Below, piece by piece: positions 1-5,632 of a stretch of 5,632 nucleotides of DNA. The stretch covers positions 1-5,632 of the forward strand of contig JAJXXG010000107.1 of the NCBI GenBank assembly GCA_021781255.1. Direction: 5' to 3'. This DNA comes from Acidobacteriota bacterium (lineage in GTDB: Bacteria; Acidobacteriota; Terriglobia; Terriglobales; Acidobacteriaceae). Both the position numbers and the translations under genes were made by a program. Below the pieces are notes generated by a model. The model ran no database searches. It saw only the letters and a program-made list of their open reading frames with translations, and was not told the origin of the DNA. Positions within the stretch are counted from its first letter, which is position 1, and the number at the start of each line of letters is the position of its first letter.

Positions 1-1
1 G

Positions 2-1003
2 GCGCGCATGGCCATGAAGAAGGCCAAGGTGCCGATTCTGCCCGGCTCAGAAGGGGTTATCCAGAGCGAGGGTGAGGCGATCGAGTGGGCTCGCACGGTG
101 GGCTTTCCGGTGATCCTCAAGGCTTCTGCTGGCGGGGGCGGGCGCGGCATGCGCGTTATCCGCTCCGAAGCGGAGCTGCCTGGACTGTTTCAGGCTGCGC
201 ACACGGAGGCTGCCAATGCCTTCGGCAACGGCGATCTCTACATGGAGAAATTTATCGAGCGGCCCCGGCACATTGAGTTCCAGGTGCTGGCGGATGAGCA
301 CGGCAACGTGCTTTCGCTCGGCGAGCGCGAGTGCTCGATTCAACGGCGCCACCAGAAGCTGATCGAGGAGTCGCCCTCCTTGCAGGTGACGCCCAAGATG
401 CGCGAGGAGATAGGCAAGACGCTGAAGCGCTCTCTTGAGCATGTGGGATATCAGAATGCGGGAACCGTCGAGTTCCTGATGGATGAAGATGGCAAGCTCT
501 ACTTCATCGAGATGAATACGCGCATCCAGGTGGAGCACCCTGTCACGGAGATGGTGACGGGCATTGACCTGGTGAAGGCGCAGCTTCGAATTGCATCCGG
601 CGAAAAGCTATCCAGCATCCTGACCGAGCCTCTTACTGTGCGTGGCCATGCTATCGAGTGCCGAATCAATGCAGAGCATCCCGAGAAGTTTACCCCCTCT
701 GCCGGTAAGATTACGGCGTTCAATATTCCGGGGGGAAATGGAGTTCGCGTGGATACGGCGCAGTATGCCGAGGGAGTGGTGCCGCCCTACTACGACTCCT
801 TGATTGCGAAGCTTATCGTCCACGGAAAGAACCGCGAAGAGGCGATGAACCGGATGCAGCGGGCGCTGGATATGTTCGTCGTAGAGGGGATTCATACTAC
901 GATTCCTTTGCACAGGCGCATCTTTGCCGATGCAGAATTTCGTTCCGGGGACTTCGATACGAAATTCATGGAGCGGTTTTTTGAACGCTCGCAACCGGGC
1001 TAG
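2..1003 (+). CDS. accC: Biotin carboxylase subunit of acetyl-CoA carboxylase, 5'-truncated by the window edge
   Basis: This protein carries out the ATP- and bicarbonate-dependent carboxylation of biotin on the carrier protein AccB, the first half-reaction of acetyl-CoA carboxylase in cytoplasmic fatty-acid synthesis. The reading frame is open from the left edge. About 333 residues are visible against roughly 450 for the family, so about 115 N-terminal residues (the biotin carboxylase N-domain) lie outside. The internal ATG at base 8 is therefore not the true start. Counting from that Met, the ATP-grasp part shows the glycine-rich loop [13 protein letters not shown] (38-50), [17 protein letters not shown] (78-94), CSIQRRHQK (109-117) and the catalytic signature [15 protein letters not shown] (168-182), in which Arg172 and Glu176 match the catalytic Arg and Glu of E. 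coli AccC. The C-terminal domain follows with [11 protein letters not shown] (213-223) and [15 protein letters not shown] (256-270). The stop is TAG at 1001-1003. All recognisable active-site blocks are intact. Paralogous carboxylases (propionyl- or pyruvate-carboxylase subunits) share these motifs, but the short tail without a biotinyl domain favours AccC. Confidence 0.95.
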   Translation, partial: ARMAMKKAKVPILPGSEGVIQSEGEAIEWARTVGFPVILKASAGGGGRGMRVIRSEAELPGLFQAAHTEAANAFGNGDLYMEKFIERPRHIEFQVLADEHGNVLSLGERECSIQRRHQKLIEESPSLQVTPKMREEIGKTLKRSLEHVGYQNAGTVEFLMDEDGKLYFIEMNTRIQVEHPVTEMVTGIDLVKAQLRIASGEKLSSILTEPLTVRGHAIECRINAEHPEKFTPSAGKITAFNIPGGNGVRVDTAQYAEGVVPPYYDSLIAKLIVHGKNREEAMNRMQRALDMFVVEGIHTTIPLHRRIFADAEFRSGDFDTKFMERFFERSQPG

Positions 1004-1089
1004 AAGACAAACAGGCTTTTCTGATGTAACCTGAAAGCACGAAAACTATTCGCGAGATCGCGGCTAACTCACTTGTTTCCAATGGCTTT

Positions 1090-1112
1090 GTTCATCTAAC
1101 GGGGAGATGAAC
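1090..1112 (+). other. Perfect 8-bp hairpin downstream of accC
   Basis: GTTCATCT (1090-1097) pairs perfectly with AGATGAAC (1105-1112) across a 7-base loop, AACGGGG. Two G-U pairs could extend the RNA stem outward. It lies 86 bases after the accC stop, in a gap with no gene, so it could mark the 3' end of the accC transcript or belong to a leader of the next gene. It is not a classical intrinsic terminator: no run of T follows it on either strand, and the stem is only half G/C. Function is inference only. Confidence 0.4.
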
Positions 1113-1115
1113 GGC

Positions 1116-1146
1116 TTGTTATAGAAAAATATTTCACTGATAAGAT
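1116..1146 (+). promoter_or_regulatory. AT-rich stretch with weak sigma-70-like promoter for the small membrane protein gene
   Basis: Bases 1116-1150 hold only 6 G/C in 35, in clear contrast with the GC-rich coding sequence on both sides. Inside, TTGTTA (1116-1121) and TAAGAT (1141-1146) each match four of six bases of the -35 and -10 consensus, but the 19-base spacing is longer than the usual 17. It lies about 100 bases before the ATG at 1243 and right after the hairpin at 1090-1112, a sensible place for a promoter. The boxes are weak and the call rests mostly on position and composition. Confidence 0.25.
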
Positions 1147-1151
1147 ATTTT

Positions 1152-1216
1152 TTGCTAACCTTTGAGTGCTTTCTGCTATCAATGAACAGAGAACTTTTTC
1201 CCGTGGGTTGCTAACC
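1152..1216 (+). repeat. Pair of direct repeats TTGCTAACC in the gap upstream of 1243
   Basis: The 9-mer TTGCTAACC occurs at 1152-1160 and again at 1208-1216, 56 bases apart; a partial copy, GGCTAAC, is at 1062-1068. The second copy sits inside a small inverted repeat, GGGTT (1205-1209) with AACCC (1213-1217), separated by three bases. Spaced direct copies ahead of a gene can be binding sites for a regulator, but a chance match in an AT-biased spacer is also possible. Confidence 0.3.
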
Positions 1217-1242
1217 CGCTCTACCGGATAGAAAAATCGTAG

Positions 1243-1626
1243 ATGAATCGCTTCCTTCCAAGTCGACATGGTATACGAATGCTCTCAGCGGCGTTCATCC
1301 TGTTGGGAGTGACGGTTTTCTTCTGGGGCCTGCGGTATAAGCTTTCCTTGTACGATCCCCCGCAAGCCTCTTCACATCACATGACAGCTGCCAAGCTGTT
1401 GACAGATCGTGAACGAGATAAAGCTCCCAGCGTGCAACGCCCGGAGAGTCATCCTCCCGTACCCGAGATTCCAGCACAGTCTTTTGTTGCGCTGTTGAGT
1501 CTGATTGCGACGATGGCAATGATGGTGCGGTTCCGGAACTGGCAGGCTTCGGAGTCCCTCGTCCCTCAGAAGTCCTATCTCCGCGTTACGCCCCTGTTTC
1601 ACCGTCCTCCGCCTACCCGTCTCTAA
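1243..1626 (+). CDS. Small two-helix membrane protein of unknown function
   Basis: I do not recognise a named family. The 127-residue product begins with a basic N-terminus (Arg3, Arg8, Arg12), followed by a hydrophobic helix at about 12-30 (MLSAAFILLGVTVFFWGL). A polar, proline-rich, partly charged segment follows at about 31-78, starting with RYKLSLYDPP (31-40). A second helix at about 79-95 (QSFVALLSLIATMAMMV) is followed by a basic tail (Arg96, Arg98, later PPPTRL). By the positive-inside rule both ends would be cytoplasmic and the middle segment periplasmic. The ATG at 1243 has only a weak upstream purine stretch (GGATAGAAAAA, 1225-1235); Met13 (1279) would be an alternative start but would remove the basic N-terminus. 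The gene stands between accC (239-bp gap) and the efflux pair (127-bp gap), so it may be its own unit or the first gene of the efflux operon. Coding status is supported by the membrane-protein pattern and intact frame; function is unknown. Confidence 0.7.
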   Translation: MNRFLPSRHGIRMLSAAFILLGVTVFFWGLRYKLSLYDPPQASSHHMTAAKLLTDRERDKAPSVQRPESHPPVPEIPAQSFVALLSLIATMAMMVRFRNWQASESLVPQKSYLRVTPLFHRPPPTRL

Positions 1627-1635
1627 AAATCTCTT

Positions 1636-1645
1636 CAGATATCTG
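1636..1645. promoter_or_regulatory. Perfect 10-bp palindrome upstream of the efflux genes, possible operator
   Basis: CAGATATCTG reads the same on both strands. It begins ten bases after the TAA of the small membrane protein gene and 118 bases before the adaptor ATG. Partly overlapping it, GGCGCA (1645-1650) can pair with TGCGCC (1667-1672) around a 16-base loop, with three further inner pairs (1652-1654 with 1663-1665) past a G-A mismatch. Efflux operons are often controlled by dimeric repressors that bind palindromes in this position, but no regulator gene is in the window and a 10-bp palindrome can arise by chance. Confidence 0.25.
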
Positions 1646-1736
1646 GCGCAGGGAGTGCTGTATCCATGCGCCGCCCCATGAATACATGCTTTGGCGGGAT
1701 CAGTGTATCTGCGCCTTGGCCCCAATAGAACTTTCG

Positions 1737-1745
1737 AAGAAGGTG
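1737..1745 (+). promoter_or_regulatory. Ribosome binding site that fixes the adaptor start at 1754
   Basis: The purine-rich AAGAAGGTG closely resembles the Shine-Dalgarno core and ends eight bases before the ATG at 1754. The frame is open further upstream, to a TTG at 1691, but that start lacks such a site and would put some 20 extra, partly polar residues ahead of the membrane anchor. This favours the ATG. Confidence 0.65.
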
Positions 1746-1753
1746 TTCTGACT

Positions 1754-3046
1754 ATGCGGAAGCGATCTTCCTTGATCTGGATCGGCATCGTTGTCGTCGT
1801 CCTTGCTGTAGTACTGGTGCTCTATAAAGGCCATCAAAAAGACGAATCGAAGGCCAGTGCGGCTGAAAGGCCATCGAGCACACCCGCAGCCAGGGTGGTA
1901 GCGGTTAAGCGCGGCGCCATTGAACATGTGCTGACCCTGGCGGGTCAGTTCCAGCCCTACCAGGTGGTGGATGTCCACGCCAAGGTAGCTGGCTACATCA
2001 AAAACATCTACGTTGATATCGGCGACAAGGTCCATGCGGGCGAGACACTGGCCATCCTTGAGGTGCCGGAACTCAATGCCCAACTGCAGGAGACGGTTGC
2101 CGAGGCACAGCGGGCACGCGAAGAGATTACCCGCGAAACTCACGAAGTGCAGCGCACGGAGTCAGTCCACGCAGCCCTTCATGCCGATTACACGCGCCTG
2201 ATAGCGGCATCCAAGGCGCAGCCAGGATTGATCGCGCAACAGGAACTGGACAATGCCCAGGCGAAGGATCTTTCGTCCGAGGCGCAGATTGATGCTGCGA
2301 AGTCGGCCTTGGCTGCCGCGAAGCAGCAGGCTGCAATGGCGAGCGCCAACCGCGAGAGGGTCAACGACCTCAATGACTATACCCATGTTGTCTCTCCGCT
2401 GAACGGCGTTGTGATCTGGCGCTATGCCGATACAGGCGCGTTGATCCAGGCCGGGACATCTTCTGAAGTACAGAGCCTGCCGGTGGTCAAGGTTTCTCAG
2501 AGCGACCTGCTTCGTCTGCGGGTGCCGGTGCCGGAGAGCGCCGTGGCTTACGTGCATGTCGGGCAGCCGATGCAGGTGAGGGTGGATGCGGTCAACCGCT
2601 CCTTTACCGGCATGGTTGTGCGGTTTACCCGCAATGTCAGCCTCGACACGCGCACGATGGAAACGGAAATCGATGTTCCGAATAAAGACCTCTCCCTTAC
2701 TCCGGGAATGTATGCAAACACCATGCTGGAGCTGGCGCACCATTCCAACATTCTCACGGTGCCTGTTGAGGCCGTGATGAAGGAGGGTGACGATCAGGTA
2801 GTGCTGGTGGTCAACCAGCAGAACAAGGTTGAGAAGCGCGTGGTGCAGGTCGGCATCGCAGGCTCTCACCTGGTTGAGATCAAGAGCGGCGTGCAGGAAG
2901 GCGATCGCGTGATTGATGGCGGCCAAGGCAAATACGAACACGGCGAGACGGTCGATCCGCAGCTTGCGCCCTCACCGAACAACGACATTATGCACGAAGC
3001 CGGCAGCATGATCGACTTGAATACGGAGTCGGGAGGCGCGGAGTAG
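1754..3046 (+). CDS. RND efflux periplasmic adaptor (membrane fusion protein, HlyD/AcrA type)
   Basis: This 430-residue protein would link the inner-membrane RND pump to an outer-membrane channel. A basic N-terminus (MRKRSS) is followed by a strong hydrophobic segment at 7-24 (LIWIGIVVVVLAVVLVLY). No lipobox Cys is present, so it is probably anchored by an uncleaved helix rather than by lipid. The first lipoyl-like half is at about 71-104, with VHAKVAGYIKNIYVDIGDKV (74-93). A long Ala/Gln/Glu-rich segment at about 105-205 should form the alpha-helical coiled-coil hairpin. The second lipoyl half is at about 208-236 (VVSPLNGVVIWRYADTGALI at 212-231). The beta-barrel follows at about 250-330, with the family-typical VSLDTRTMETEIDVPN (295-310) and LTPGMYANTML (315-325). 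The membrane-proximal domain with VPVEAV (336-341) and VQEGDRVIDGG (380-390) comes next, then a 30-residue acidic tail. Length fits the family (about 380-430). The permease starts directly after the stop. Substrate cannot be deduced from the adaptor. Confidence 0.93.
   Translation: MRKRSSLIWIGIVVVVLAVVLVLYKGHQKDESKASAAERPSSTPAARVVAVKRGAIEHVLTLAGQFQPYQVVDVHAKVAGYIKNIYVDIGDKVHAGETLAILEVPELNAQLQETVAEAQRAREEITRETHEVQRTESVHAALHADYTRLIAASKAQPGLIAQQELDNAQAKDLSSEAQIDAAKSALAAAKQQAAMASANRERVNDLNDYTHVVSPLNGVVIWRYADTGALIQAGTSSEVQSLPVVKVSQSDLLRLRVPVPESAVAYVHVGQPMQVRVDAVNRSFTGMVVRFTRNVSLDTRTMETEIDVPNKDLSLTPGMYANTMLELAHHSNILTVPVEAVMKEGDDQVVLVVNQQNKVEKRVVQVGIAGSHLVEIKSGVQEGDRVIDGGQGKYEHGETVDPQLAPSPNNDIMHEAGSMIDLNTESGGAE
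3031..3036 (+). promoter_or_regulatory. Strong ribosome binding site for the permease, inside the adaptor gene
   Basis: GGGAGG lies within the last codons of the adaptor gene, ten bases before the permease ATG at 3047. The adaptor stop TAG (3044-3046) directly abuts that ATG. Ribosomes finishing the adaptor can re-initiate at once, so output of the two pump parts is probably translationally coupled. A second GGAG at 3040-3043 is too close to the ATG to be the main site. Confidence 0.7.
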
Positions 3047-5632
3047 ATGCCTAAGTTTGCCCTTAAATACCCGTACTTCATCATCATGCTCTGCCTGGTT
3101 GTTGCCCTCATTGGAGTGGTCAACATCCTGAGCATGCCGGTCGATCTGTTTCCTGAGATCAAGATGCCGGTCGTGGTGGTGGCGACGTTCTATAACGGTA
3201 TGCCACCAGAACAGATCGAAGCCGATATTACCGACACCTTTGAACGATTCTTTACCCTCGGCGCAAATATCGATCATAGTGAATCCCGTTCTCTGACCGG
3301 CGTTAGTCTCATCAAGATTTACTTCAAGCCGGGCACCGATCCGAACTCGGCTCTAAGTAATATCGCAAACCTGGCAATGGCCGATCTTCGGCGATTGCCC
3401 CCCGGTACTTTGCCGCCTGTGGTGCTTGGCATGGACGCATCGAGTATGCCGGTGTGCCTGGTGACCCTGAAAGGTAAGGGGCTGAACGAAACGGAACTCA
3501 AGGATCTGGCGCAGTTCCAAGTAAGAAACCAGATCTCGAATGTGCAGGGCGCATCGGTGCCGCAGCCGTTTGGCGGTACGTACAGGCAGATTCAGGTTTA
3601 TGTCGATCCACAGAAGCTGGAAGCTCATAACCTGAGCCTGATGGATGTTGTAAAAGCGGTGAACAGCTCCAACCTGATCTTGCCGGCAGGTGACGTTCGT
3701 ATCGGGAGCAAAGACTACAACATCTACGCGAACAGTCAATTTGGCAGCGCTAAAGGCATGAACGCTATGCCATTGAAGACGGTCGGCAACTCTTCAGTGC
3801 TGGTAGCGGATGTAGGAAAAGCGGAAGACTCCGGCGCGCTGCAATACAACATTGTGCGCATCGATGGACAGCGCTCGGTCTATGTGCCCGTGCTGAAGCA
3901 GGGCGGCAATAGTAATACCATCACCATCGTCAACGGTATGAAGGAAGCGATCAAGAACCTGGTCGACATTCCTACATCGCTCAAGACTGCGGTGGTGTTC
4001 GACCAATCCATCTTCGTAAAACTTGCAATCAAGAACCTCATCAAGGAAGCATCAATCGGCCTTGGACTTACCGGTCTGATGATTCTGATTTTCCTGGGGA
4101 GCCCGCGCGCAACGTTTGCGGTGCTGCTGTCCATTCCGCTGTCGGCGCTGGTCTGTCTGCTCATCACAAACGCGATGGGCGGCTCGATCAACACGATGTT
4201 GCTGGGAGGACTGGCGCTGGCGTTTTCTCGATTGATCGATGACTCGGTCGTGGTGCTTGAAAATATCTTCCGATTTATGGAAATGGGAAAGCCGCCACAC
4301 GAAGCAGCCGAAGAGGGCGGCATGGAAGTTTCGCTTGCCGTGCTGGCCGCAACTTCCACGACCTCGATCGTATTTTTCCCGGTTACATTTCTGACCGGCG
4401 TCAGTAAATACATCTTCACTCCGCTGGCGCTCGGTGTTGTGCTCTCGATCTTTGCCTCCTACATTTTCGCAATGACGGTGGTGCCGCTCTACTGCGCCAA
4501 CTTCATCAACCTGCACCATGGAGAGGGTGAGGAACACAAGAAGCGCTCGTGGTTCGATCGCTTCGTTGCCAGATTCAATGAATACTTCCAGCACTTTCTG
4601 GATAGCTATGAATCGCTGGCGAAGCGGGTGCTGGTGCGGCCGGGCTTCACTGCGGCGGTCATTCTGGGCAGCATCGTTCTGGTTCTGGCTCTGCTCTTCC
4701 CGTTTCTCGGAAGAGCTTATTTCCCGCGCACTGATCCAGGGCAGTTTGTGATCAACCTGAGAATGCCAAGCGGCACGCGGCTTGAAGTGAGCAACGACTA
4801 TGTCGCGAAGGTGGAGAAGATCATTCGCGACACTGTCCGTCCCAAAGACATGGACATGATCGTCTCGAACATCGGCGTCTATCCTGATCTTTCCTCGATC
4901 TACACCAGCAATGCTTCGATGGACACGGCATTTGTGCAGACAAGCCTGCAGGAAGATCACTCCATCGGCAGTTACAAATACATGGACATGGTGCGTCGTA
5001 AGCTCTCTCAACAGATGCCGGAGCTCACCACGTACTTTCAAGGCGGTGGTCTGGTTGACTCCGTCATCAATCAGGGCTTGCCTGCGCCGATCGATATCCA
5101 GATCAGCTCGATGAATATGGACGGAGCATACGCGCTTGCCGAGAAACTCTCCGACAAGATCAAGCGGATGCCAAACGTGAATGACGTTTTCATTCCCCAG
5201 GATGTGCACTATCCAGGTCTTGCGCTGAATATCGATCGTGAACGCGCAAGCCAAGTTGGGCTTTCGGCGGAAGATGTGGTTGATAACGTTATTACAGCAA
5301 TGACTTCCAGCGGCATGATCGCGCCAAGCTACTGGATCGATCCCAAGACCGGCAACAACTACATGGTCACGGTGCAGTACTTCAACCGCAATATTCAACA
5401 CATGAGCATGGAGGACTTCAAGAATATTCCTCTGCGTGGAGCAAACATCACCGGATATACGCCGCTGCAATCGGTGGCGCAGATCAAGGAGATCAATACT
5501 CCAACCGAAGTGGATCACTACCAGATCCGCAGGGTGATTGACATCTACGTATCTACCAAGTCGGAGTCGCTCAAACGGGTCGGCGAGGAAGTCAACCAGC
5601 TCGTCGCCTCCACGAAGACGGATCGAAATACA
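3047..5632 (+). CDS. RND-family efflux permease (AcrB/ACR_tran type), 3'-truncated by the window edge
   Basis: This is the proton-driven inner-membrane pump of a tripartite efflux system. I translated the frame from the ATG at 3047 to the window end: 862 codons, no stop and no frameshift. Family members are about 1030-1060 residues, so roughly the last 180, with helices 8-12, are missing. Visible parts: TM1 at about 9-29, ending in the hallmark MPVDLFPEIKMPVVVV (30-45); first periplasmic porter/docking region at about 35-330, with FKPGTDPNSA (93-102); TM2-TM6 between about 331 and 483, including FLGSPRATFAVLLSIPLSAL (349-368); a charged cytoplasmic loop at about 489-530; TM7 at about 533-554, followed by GRAYFPRTDPGQF (555-567); and the second periplasmic region. 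TM4 carries Asp398 and Asp399, matching the AcrB proton-relay pair Asp407/Asp408; the double Asp argues against the metal-export branch. The residues just before are unusual, SRLIDD instead of the common GLLVDD. Later signatures include QGLPAPIDIQI (676-686). Substrate is unknown; antibiotics, solvents or other hydrophobic compounds are possible. Confidence 0.95.
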   Translation, partial: MPKFALKYPYFIIMLCLVVALIGVVNILSMPVDLFPEIKMPVVVVATFYNGMPPEQIEADITDTFERFFTLGANIDHSESRSLTGVSLIKIYFKPGTDPNSALSNIANLAMADLRRLPPGTLPPVVLGMDASSMPVCLVTLKGKGLNETELKDLAQFQVRNQISNVQGASVPQPFGGTYRQIQVYVDPQKLEAHNLSLMDVVKAVNSSNLILPAGDVRIGSKDYNIYANSQFGSAKGMNAMPLKTVGNSSVLVADVGKAEDSGALQYNIVRIDGQRSVYVPVLKQGGNSNTITIVNGMKEAIKNLVDIPTSLKTAVVFDQSIFVKLAIKNLIKEASIGLGLTGLMILIFLGSPRATFAVLLSIPLSALVCLLITNAMGGSINTMLLGGLALAFSRLIDDSVVVLENIFRFMEMGKPPHEAAEEGGMEVSLAVLAATSTTSIVFFPVTFLTGVSKYIFTPLALGVVLSIFASYIFAMTVVPLYCANFINLHHGEGEEHKKRSWFDRFVARFNEYFQHFLDSYESLAKRVLVRPGFTAAVILGSIVLVLALLFPFLGRAYFPRTDPGQFVINLRMPSGTRLEVSNDYVAKVEKIIRDTVRPKDMDMIVSNIGVYPDLSSIYTSNASMDTAFVQTSLQEDHSIGSYKYMDMVRRKLSQQMPELTTYFQGGGLVDSVINQGLPAPIDIQISSMNMDGAYALAEKLSDKIKRMPNVNDVFIPQDVHYPGLALNIDRERASQVGLSAEDVVDNVITAMTSSGMIAPSYWIDPKTGNNYMVTVQYFNRNIQHMSMEDFKNIPLRGANITGYTPLQSVAQIKEINTPTEVDHYQIRRVIDIYVSTKSESLKRVGEEVNQLVASTKTDRNT

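Noticed and set aside
47..538. A 163-residue open frame on the minus strand inside accC
   Set aside because: It is fully covered by the biotin carboxylase catalytic core and has no recognisable motif; a shadow frame.
1090..1112. Intrinsic (Rho-independent) terminator for accC
   Set aside because: The stem is perfect but no T-run follows on either strand, so it is listed only as a hairpin.
1152..1182. Promoter TTGCTA (1152-1157) with TATCAA (1177-1182)
   Set aside because: The 19-base spacing and weak -10 box make it no better than the other candidate, and TTGCTA is part of the repeated 9-mer.
1372..1788. A 138-residue minus-strand frame spanning the small membrane protein gene and the next gap
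   Set aside because: It is a possible competitor because the + strand gene is itself unassigned, but the product is Arg/His-rich with no helices or domain, while the + strand product has two clean membrane helices.
2162..2941. A 259-residue open frame on the minus strand opposite the adaptor
   Set aside because: Same reasoning: it is opposite a clear HlyD-type gene, rich in His and Arg, and shows no domain.
4052..5518. A 488-residue open frame on the minus strand opposite the permease
   Set aside because: It lies entirely within the permease gene, whose frame has strong family motifs. The minus-strand product is His/Arg/Asp-rich with no recognisable domain or membrane pattern, as expected from the reverse complement of a codon-biased gene.
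2..5632. CRISPR array, insertion sequence, tRNA or rRNA
   Set aside because: No regularly spaced repeats, transposase-like frame, terminal inverted repeats or RNA-gene signature was seen; nearly the whole window is explained by four genes.

Overview
The window shows a bacterial chromosome segment with four genes, all on the + strand: the 3' part of a biotin carboxylase gene (accC), a small two-helix membrane protein of unknown function, and the first two genes of an RND efflux system (periplasmic adaptor, then inner-membrane permease). The permease runs off the right edge. The tripartite RND architecture implies a Gram-negative (diderm) cell. The moderately high GC coding style and the general look of the proteins fit an Acidobacteriota (Terriglobia-like) soil bacterium, but that is an impression from recognition and no marker gene here proves it.

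Layout: (1) 2-1003, accC with its N-terminal part missing; the catalytic biotin carboxylase core and C-terminal domain are intact. (2) 1004-1242, a non-coding gap, partly very AT-rich, with an 8-bp perfect hairpin, a repeated 9-mer and weak promoter-like sequence. It probably separates the fatty-acid gene from the next transcription unit. (3) 1243-1626, a 127-residue protein with two predicted membrane helices. (4) 1627-1753, a short gap with a 10-bp perfect palindrome and an imperfect hairpin. (5) 1754-3046, adaptor (membrane fusion protein) of the HlyD/AcrA type. (6) 3047-5632+, RND permease; its ATG follows the adaptor stop with no gap and is preceded by a strong ribosome binding site, so the two are almost certainly translated from one message.

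The adaptor and permease would act together: the permease takes substrate from the periplasm or inner membrane using proton flux, and the adaptor bridges it to an outer-membrane channel that is not in the window but may be encoded just downstream or elsewhere. The substrate cannot be read from the sequence. The permease has a double Asp in TM4, which fits the drug/hydrophobe (HAE-like) branch better than the metal-exporting branch. AccC belongs to fatty-acid synthesis and appears to be only a neighbour.

I see no mobile element, CRISPR array, tRNA, rRNA or clear new system. The points most worth a second look are the unusual residues just before the TM4 aspartates, the unassigned small membrane protein next to the pump, and the structured gaps on either side of that gene.
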